This document shows, one piece after another, positions 1 through 3,214 of a stretch of 5,524 bases of DNA. The stretch's first letter is position 1. Every line of letters begins with the position of its first letter. The DNA is from an uncultured Bacteroidota bacterium (GTDB taxonomy: Bacteria; Bacteroidota; Bacteroidia; Chitinophagales; Chitinophagaceae): positions 1 to 5,524 of the forward strand of contig CAMLGP010000248.1 of the NCBI GenBank assembly GCA_946479535.1. Direction: 5' to 3'. The position numbers were made by a program, and so were the translations under genes. The notes beneath the pieces were generated by a model that was given only the letters and a program-made list of their open reading frames with translations, had not been told where the DNA came from and made no database searches.

Positions 1-10
1 CTGAACGACT

Positions 11-18
11 TATATTTG
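11..18 (+). promoter_or_regulatory. Candidate -7 promoter box (TATATTTG) for the M23 peptidase gene
   Basis: The octamer TATATTTG matches the Bacteroidota sigma-ABfr -7 consensus TAnnTTTG at every fixed position. The partner -33 TTG-like box would lie about 19-21 bases upstream, which is outside the window, so only half the promoter can be judged. If it is real, transcription would start a few bases downstream, at about 23-26. That is the base of the long hairpin, so the mRNA would begin with that structure. The octamer is short and can occur by chance. Confidence 0.35.
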
Positions 19-22
19 TCGC

Positions 23-76
23 CTACCTTTGCCTACCTGCGTACACCAAGGGTGTTTCGCAGGTAGGCAAAGGTAG
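23..76. repeat. Long perfect inverted repeat (19-bp arms) forming an extended hairpin
   Basis: The left arm at 23-41 (CTACCTTTGCCTACCTGCG) is the exact reverse complement of 58-76. Inside the 16-base loop, ACACC (43-47) pairs with GGTGT (51-55) around the triloop AAG. The whole is a 24-bp hairpin interrupted only by a small 1x2 internal loop (42 against 56-57). Each arm has a 10-base-period substructure: GCCTACCT occurs at 21-28 and 31-38, and AGGTAG occurs at 61-66 and 71-76. The outer part of each arm also reads TACCTTTG, a TAnnTTTG promoter-like word, at 24-31 on + and 75-68 on -. Neither flank has a T-run, so a classical intrinsic terminator is not indicated. The structure is certain from the sequence. 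Its role (leader stem-loop, palindromic mobile repeat, protein-binding site, or terminator of a gene to the left) is open. Confidence 0.9.
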
Positions 77-95
77 TATTTCAAACGGCATTTAA

Positions 96-112
96 ACTCA
101 GCCTGACTCAGC
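96..112 (+). repeat. Short direct repeat ACTCAGC, 10-base period
   Basis: ACTCAGC occurs at 96-102 and again at 106-112, separated by CTG, so the copies are one helical turn apart. They lie between the long hairpin and the start of the M23 gene, which would be the 5' untranslated region. A tandem protein-binding site is possible, but a pair of 7-mers can arise by chance and no regulator is known to bind this sequence. Confidence 0.4.
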
Positions 113-139
113 AATTACGGAGTGAAAAGCTGGTTTGTC

Positions 140-1111
140 ATGAAGAAAATCAAATATTACTATAATACCAATACACTTCGCTATGAAAAACTCGAAGTAC
201 CATTGCGCGTTAAACTATTGCGCATATTCGGGTTCATAGCTGCTGCCTTCGTTACCGCTACACTTATCTCTTTATTTGCATTTCAGTTTGTAGGTTCGCC
301 CAATGAACAATTGTTACGCAGGCAGAATGGGTTGCTTAAGGATCGTTATAGTGAATTCAATGAACAGCTCAAGACGATTTCTCAACAAATGAAGGAGCTG
401 GAGAAACGGGATAATAATGTTTACCGGGCCATTTTTGAAGCCAATCCCATTCCTGATAGTGCGAGAGCGAAAGAACTGGAAGAGCAGATTGAGATTGCAA
501 CAGTAGAAGGAATGAATAATACGCAGCTTTTTGCTTCGATTTCCAATACGCTTGACAATCTGAGTAACCGTATCAGCATTCAAACCAAATCTTACAATGA
601 GGTGGATGGGCTGGTAAAGAATAAGGAGCAATTGCTGGCACATACTCCCGCCATACAGCCTGTAAGCAATAAGGATCTTTCGCGGATCGCGTCTGGTTTC
701 GGGCATCGTATTGACCCCGTTTATAAGACAATAAAGATGCATGCGGGGCTTGATTTTGCCGCTCCGCAGGGGACCCCTATTTATGCTACAGCTGACGGGG
801 TTGTGCGCACAGGAGGAAATACAGGTAATGGATACGGGAATCACGTTGTGATCAACCATGGTTACGGATATGAGACCCTTTATGGCCATATGGTAAGGGT
901 AAAAGTGAAGTCCGGTGAAGCCGTCAAAAGAGGAGAAGTGATTGGATGGGTAGGTAGTACTGGTAAATCCACCGGACCACATTGCCACTACGAAGTGCAT
1001 AAGAACGGCAATAAGATAGATCCTGCCTATTTCTTCTATAATGATCTTTCACCTGATCAGTTTGAGCGTCTCCTGAAACTGGCTGCCTCATCCAATCAAA
1101 GCCTGGATTAA
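140..1111 (+). CDS. Membrane-anchored M23 family metallopeptidase (peptidoglycan endopeptidase)
   Basis: Predicted zinc-dependent endopeptidase of the LytM/M23 family, which cleaves peptide cross-bridges in peptidoglycan. Counting from ATG 140 (323 aa), residues 1-27 are short and basic. Residues ~28-51 form one membrane helix with no clear cleavage site, so the enzyme is probably anchored in the inner membrane with its catalytic part in the periplasm. Residues ~55-95 look like a coiled coil and are followed by the RDNNVYRAIFEANPIP segment common in Bacteroidota members. The C-terminal M23 domain has all the expected residues: HAGLD gives zinc ligands H201 and D205, YGHM gives H250, and GPHCH gives H281 and the third ligand H283. 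It therefore looks active, unlike degenerate NlpD/EnvC-type activators. A GTG at 122 would add six residues (MKSWFV). ATG 140 is preferred because MKKIKYYYN is the typical family beginning. Neither start has a well-spaced Shine-Dalgarno sequence. The cross-link specificity is unknown. Confidence 0.93.
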   Translation: MKKIKYYYNTNTLRYEKLEVPLRVKLLRIFGFIAAAFVTATLISLFAFQFVGSPNEQLLRRQNGLLKDRYSEFNEQLKTISQQMKELEKRDNNVYRAIFEANPIPDSARAKELEEQIEIATVEGMNNTQLFASISNTLDNLSNRISIQTKSYNEVDGLVKNKEQLLAHTPAIQPVSNKDLSRIASGFGHRIDPVYKTIKMHAGLDFAAPQGTPIYATADGVVRTGGNTGNGYGNHVVINHGYGYETLYGHMVRVKVKSGEAVKRGEVIGWVGSTGKSTGPHCHYEVHKNGNKIDPAYFFYNDLSPDQFERLLKLAASSNQSLD

Positions 1112-1195
1112 TAGTGAACTCCAATATGAGTTGGACCCTACAGTCATATTTACAGTTGACATAAACCTGCCCGGACATATCAAGGTCTGTGAAAA

Positions 1196-1217
1196 GCATC
1201 CGTGAAATTCCGGATGC
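1196..1217 (+). terminator. Weak hairpin downstream of the M23 gene, possible terminator
   Basis: GCATCCG (1196-1202) pairs perfectly with CGGATGC (1211-1217) across an 8-base loop, 85 bases after the peptidase stop codon. Only a short TTT (1221-1223) follows, so this is not a textbook intrinsic terminator. The rest of the 239-base gap (1112-1350) holds no convincing gene. It contains a smaller AACTC/GAGTT hairpin just after the stop (1116-1131) and, at its right end, the candidate promoter of the next gene. Confidence 0.3.
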
Positions 1218-1291
1218 CAGTTTCGAATTACGTAAATATTCCTGCTGAATCACGGTTATTCACTTACGTTGATTACTTATTATTGATTTTT

Positions 1292-1302
1292 CCACACTGT
1301 GG
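1292..1302. promoter_or_regulatory. 11-bp palindrome CCACACTGTGG upstream of the MerR gene promoter
   Basis: CCACA and TGTGG are perfectly complementary around a single central base. The site ends seven bases before a TTTG word that could be the -33 promoter element of the merR-like gene. A dyad at this place could be an operator, for example for autoregulation. This is positional inference only, since no other copy was noticed in the window. Confidence 0.3.
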
Positions 1303-1309
1303 TATCAAC

Positions 1310-1341
1310 TTTGCTGTAAGGGCACATCGGTTGTACCTTTA
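1310..1341 (+). promoter_or_regulatory. Candidate promoter of the MerR-type gene (TTTG, 20 bases, TACCTTTA)
   Basis: TTTG at 1310-1313 is followed after 20 bases by TACCTTTA at 1334-1341. The Bacteroidota consensus is TTTG, 19-21 bases, TAnnTTTG, so this pair misses only the final G. Transcription would start at about 1345-1348, only a few bases before the ATG at 1351. The transcript would be nearly leaderless, which fits the absence of a Shine-Dalgarno sequence before that start codon. Confidence 0.4.
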
Positions 1342-1350
1342 TAACAATTC

Positions 1351-1887
1351 ATGGATAAACCTCTTACACAAATAACTTTTGAGTTTAGTGGTTCAGAAGA
1401 AACAGAAATTCCCAATAATCCAGGCGTAGGAATAGCAAGGATCAAACCCAAGGAAAAGCCAGTTGCTGAACCTCCTGTTACTGCCAAGAAGACGGGATCC
1501 ACCCGTGGACGCCGTTCCCTTAAAGATATTGGTCTGGCTGCTGATCTCATTCAGGTTCCTGAAGATGAGATCCTGTTTCAAAAACAATATTATTCTATTG
1601 GTGAAGTTGCTGGCATGTTCAAGGAAAATCAGTCCCTGATCCGCTACTGGGAAATAGAATTCGATATACTTCAGCCCCGCAAGAACAGAAAAGGTGACCG
1701 TTTTTTCAGGCCAATTGATGTAAAGAACCTGGTATTGATCTATGATCTCCTCCGCCGCAGAAAATTCACTATTGAAGGCGCTAAAGATTATCTCAAAAAG
1801 AATAAGAAGGCAGAAGAAAAATTCGCCATGATCCAGTCGCTGGAAAAGATCAAAAGCTTCCTTCTGGAAATCAAAGCAACCCTCTGA
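1351..1887 (+). CDS. Small MerR-family transcriptional regulator with an N-terminal extension and no effector domain
   Basis: Predicted DNA-binding protein of 178 aa. The winged helix-turn-helix of the MerR family spans ~80-149: YYSIGEVAGMF (first helices), SLIRYWEIEF (95-104), a wing with RKNRKGDRFFRP (110-121), then DVKNLVLIYDLLRRRKFTIEGAKDYL. Residues 1-79 are unusual for the family: acidic at first, then rich in Pro, Lys and Ala, with a basic TRGRRSLKD patch at 51-59 reminiscent of an AT-hook core. After the HTH only a ~30-residue charged helix remains. This would serve as the antiparallel dimerisation coiled coil, and there is no ligand-binding domain. The protein has no cysteine, so metal or redox sensing of the MerR/SoxR kind is not supported. 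A small MerR protein near an M23 peptidase is a recurring arrangement in Bacteroidota, from general knowledge. Its target genes are unknown; the neighbouring peptidase or its own promoter are guesses. The start is the first ATG in frame; the next Met is residue 89, inside the HTH. Confidence 0.88.
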   Translation: MDKPLTQITFEFSGSEETEIPNNPGVGIARIKPKEKPVAEPPVTAKKTGSTRGRRSLKDIGLAADLIQVPEDEILFQKQYYSIGEVAGMFKENQSLIRYWEIEFDILQPRKNRKGDRFFRPIDVKNLVLIYDLLRRRKFTIEGAKDYLKKNKKAEEKFAMIQSLEKIKSFLLEIKATL

Positions 1888-1926
1888 CAGCCTGTTCCCG
1901 TCTGCAATTCGTCCATAGTAAGTTTT

Positions 1927-1958
1927 AACAGGCATGGTCCTGTTTCTGTCTTATTTTT
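1927..1958 (+). terminator. Hairpin with T-rich tail after the MerR gene, likely intrinsic terminator
   Basis: AACAGG (1927-1932) pairs with CCTGTT (1939-1944) across a 6-base loop. The T-rich stretch TCTGTCTTATTTTT (1945-1958) follows. It lies 40 bases past the merR-like stop codon. The stem is short, so termination may be partial. The tract also contains TATTTTTA (1952-1959), which resembles a -7 box for the next gene but lacks a well-spaced TTTG upstream. Confidence 0.5.
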
Positions 1959-1979
1959 ACAACCTATCTATTTCACAAC

Positions 1980-2501
1980 ATGAAGAAACTGATGGTGCTT
2001 GGTTTATCCGTACTGCTAACCGGATTTCACCTCTTCGCACAAAATCAATATGAAATCTCTACTGACGTTACAACAGGAGAAAAAGTTTTTAAAGGAATTA
2101 TTTCCCGGGATCTAATTGAAAAGGAGCCAACTTTTAAATGGTATGCAGCAAATCAGAAAGCGTATGCCCCACAGACAATAGCAGTTTCCCAACTCCGCAA
2201 AAATGCTGATTCCATACAGCTGATGGTATTTATGGGTACGTGGTGCGAAGATTCTCATTTTGTAGTGCCCCGCCTGTTTTCCCTCCTGGACCAGTCAGGA
2301 TTTCCAAAAGAAAAAGTAACGCTTATTGGTGTGGACAGAGACAAGAAAACGCTCAGTCATTTATCTGAAGCGCTTAATGTAACCAATGTGCCTACTATCA
2401 TGGTAATGAAGAAAGGAAAGGAACTGGGCCGCGTAATTGAATACGGGCATGATGGATTATTTGATAAGGAACTGGGTGAGATATTGAGTGGAACAAGATG
2501 A
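1980..2501 (+). CDS. Exported thioredoxin-fold protein with a single-cysteine CEDS motif
   Basis: Thioredoxin-family protein of 173 aa. Residues 1-20 form a signal peptide (MKK, a hydrophobic core, then FHLFA before Gln21), so the mature protein is probably periplasmic or otherwise outside the cytoplasm. The thioredoxin fold covers ~65-170: a beta strand (LMVFMG), the active-site loop GTWCEDS (86-92), a following helix with VVPRL, a strand VTLIGVDRD, and the cis-proline segment NVPTI with Pro138. The usual CxxC is replaced by C89-E-D-S92, and C89 is the only cysteine in the whole protein. An intramolecular disulfide is therefore impossible. The protein could act by a monothiol mechanism, form mixed disulfides, or have a non-redox binding role. 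Residues 21-64 form an N-terminal segment that I cannot assign. The gene is probably transcribed alone: a candidate terminator precedes it and an opposing gene follows. The substrate is unknown. Confidence 0.85.
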   Translation: MKKLMVLGLSVLLTGFHLFAQNQYEISTDVTTGEKVFKGIISRDLIEKEPTFKWYAANQKAYAPQTIAVSQLRKNADSIQLMVFMGTWCEDSHFVVPRLFSLLDQSGFPKEKVTLIGVDRDKKTLSHLSEALNVTNVPTIMVMKKGKELGRVIEYGHDGLFDKELGEILSGTR

Positions 2502-2504
2502 TCT

Positions 2505-3152
2505 CTATACGATCCGCTGATTGATCGCTTTTGCCACTACTTCTGTTAGTGACGCCACATGCAGCTTTTCATAGATCTTCTTTACATGGCTTCTTACGGT
2601 TTCATAACTGATAAATAATTTATCGGCGATCATTTTATAGCTTAAGCCTTCAACAATACAGGCCAGTACATCTTTTTCGCGAGGAGTAAGATTGTAATCA
2701 GGTGCCTGTTCGGGCTTAATATACTGCTGAACAGATTGCATTTTATTCAGCACTTTCCGCGCTATGGATGGAGACATGGGCGAGCCTCCAAACTGTAATT
2801 CACGAATGGCATCCAGCAACTTTACATTCAGGTGGTTCTTGAGAATATAACCTGATGCACCTGCACAAATAGAATCAAATACACGGTCATCATCTTCAAA
2901 CACAGTCTGCATCAGTATCTGAATATGCGGGAACTCTTTTTTTATTTTAAGAACTGCTTCAATGCCGGTCATACCAGGCATTTCAATATCCATTAATATT
3001 ACATCAGGCCTGCATTCGCGGGTATCATCCACACAATCCAGCACATGGGAAAAGGAACCCACTACTTCAAAATCCTTAACTGTTTTCAACAACATGGAAA
3101 TACTCTCCCTGATATTCTTGTTGTCGTCAAAAATGGCGATACGAAGACTCAT
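2505..3152 (-). CDS. NarL/LuxR-type two-component response regulator
   Basis: Response regulator of 215 aa, the typical length for the NarL/FixJ class. The receiver domain (~1-120) has the acidic pair D9/D10, the phospho-acceptor D55 in LMDIEMPG, the switch residue T83, Y102 and the invariant K105 in GYILKN. A linker of ~30 residues leads to the LuxR-type HTH (~152-215), with LTPREKDVL at 155-163, a helix containing YKMIADKLF, and the recognition helix around SYETVRSHVKKIYEKL. All residues needed for phosphorylation are present. It lies 54 bases downstream of the kinase gene on the same strand, so the two are very probably co-transcribed and cognate; HisKA_3 kinases normally pair with this regulator class. 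It is predicted to activate or repress transcription in the cytoplasm, with unknown target promoters. The start ATG at 3152 gives MSLRIAIFDDN, the normal beginning of a receiver domain. Its leader is AT-rich without a Shine-Dalgarno sequence. Confidence 0.95.
   Translation of the reverse strand: MSLRIAIFDDNKNIRESISMLLKTVKDFEVVGSFSHVLDCVDDTRECRPDVILMDIEMPGMTGIEAVLKIKKEFPHIQILMQTVFEDDDRVFDSICAGASGYILKNHLNVKLLDAIRELQFGGSPMSPSIARKVLNKMQSVQQYIKPEQAPDYNLTPREKDVLACIVEGLSYKMIADKLFISYETVRSHVKKIYEKLHVASLTEVVAKAINQRIV
2510..2532 (+). terminator. Very weak hairpin plus TTTT, possible terminator of the thioredoxin-like gene
   Basis: CGATC (2510-2514) pairs with GATCG (2523-2527) across an 8-base loop, and CTTTT follows. 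It lies inside the 3' end of the opposing response regulator gene, nine bases past the thioredoxin-like stop codon. Only 5 bp of stem can form, so support is low. It is listed because no other terminator is visible for this convergent pair. Confidence 0.2.
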
Positions 3153-3198
3153 AATTAAAAAGTTAATTAAAGTTCCATTAATCCTGCCAATCTGCCTA

Positions 3199-3214
3199 TC
3201 CCCGAATCAGGGGA
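3199..3214 (-). other. Small GC-rich hairpin at the kinase stop codon, in the kinase-regulator junction
   Basis: TCCCC (3199-3203) pairs with GGGGA (3210-3214) around a 6-base loop that contains the kinase stop codon (TGA on the minus strand at 3209-3207). No T-run follows in the direction of transcription, so it is unlikely to stop transcription. It could influence mRNA decay or the ratio of kinase to regulator. The rest of the 54-base gap (3153-3206) is mostly AT-rich. On the minus strand it contains a TAACTTTT word close to the regulator start that resembles a -7 box, without a well-spaced -33 partner. Confidence 0.3.

Noticed and set aside
23..76. Hairpin as a classical intrinsic terminator or as a CRISPR repeat
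   Set aside because: No T-run follows on either strand, and there is only one unit with no repeat-spacer array. Both labels are unsupported.
122..139. GTG at 122 as the start of the M23 gene
   Set aside because: It adds only MKSWFV before the family-typical MKKIKYYYN. ATG 140 is the better start, although no ribosome binding site decides the matter.
314..1000. Long open frame on the minus strand opposite the M23 gene (228 codons)
   Set aside because: It is antisense to a peptidase with complete catalytic motifs, and its translation shows no domain or sensible composition. It is a shadow of the codon pattern of the real gene.
1116..1131. AACTC/GAGTT hairpin right after the M23 stop codon as terminator
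   Set aside because: Only 5 bp of mostly AT pairs and no following T-run. It is noted in the gap description but not called.
1393..1935. Minus-strand open frame of 180 codons opposite the MerR-like gene
   Set aside because: No recognisable motif, fully overlapped by a gene with a clear MerR HTH, and the hydrophobic, aromatic-rich translation is what the reverse strand of a Lys/Glu-rich gene gives.
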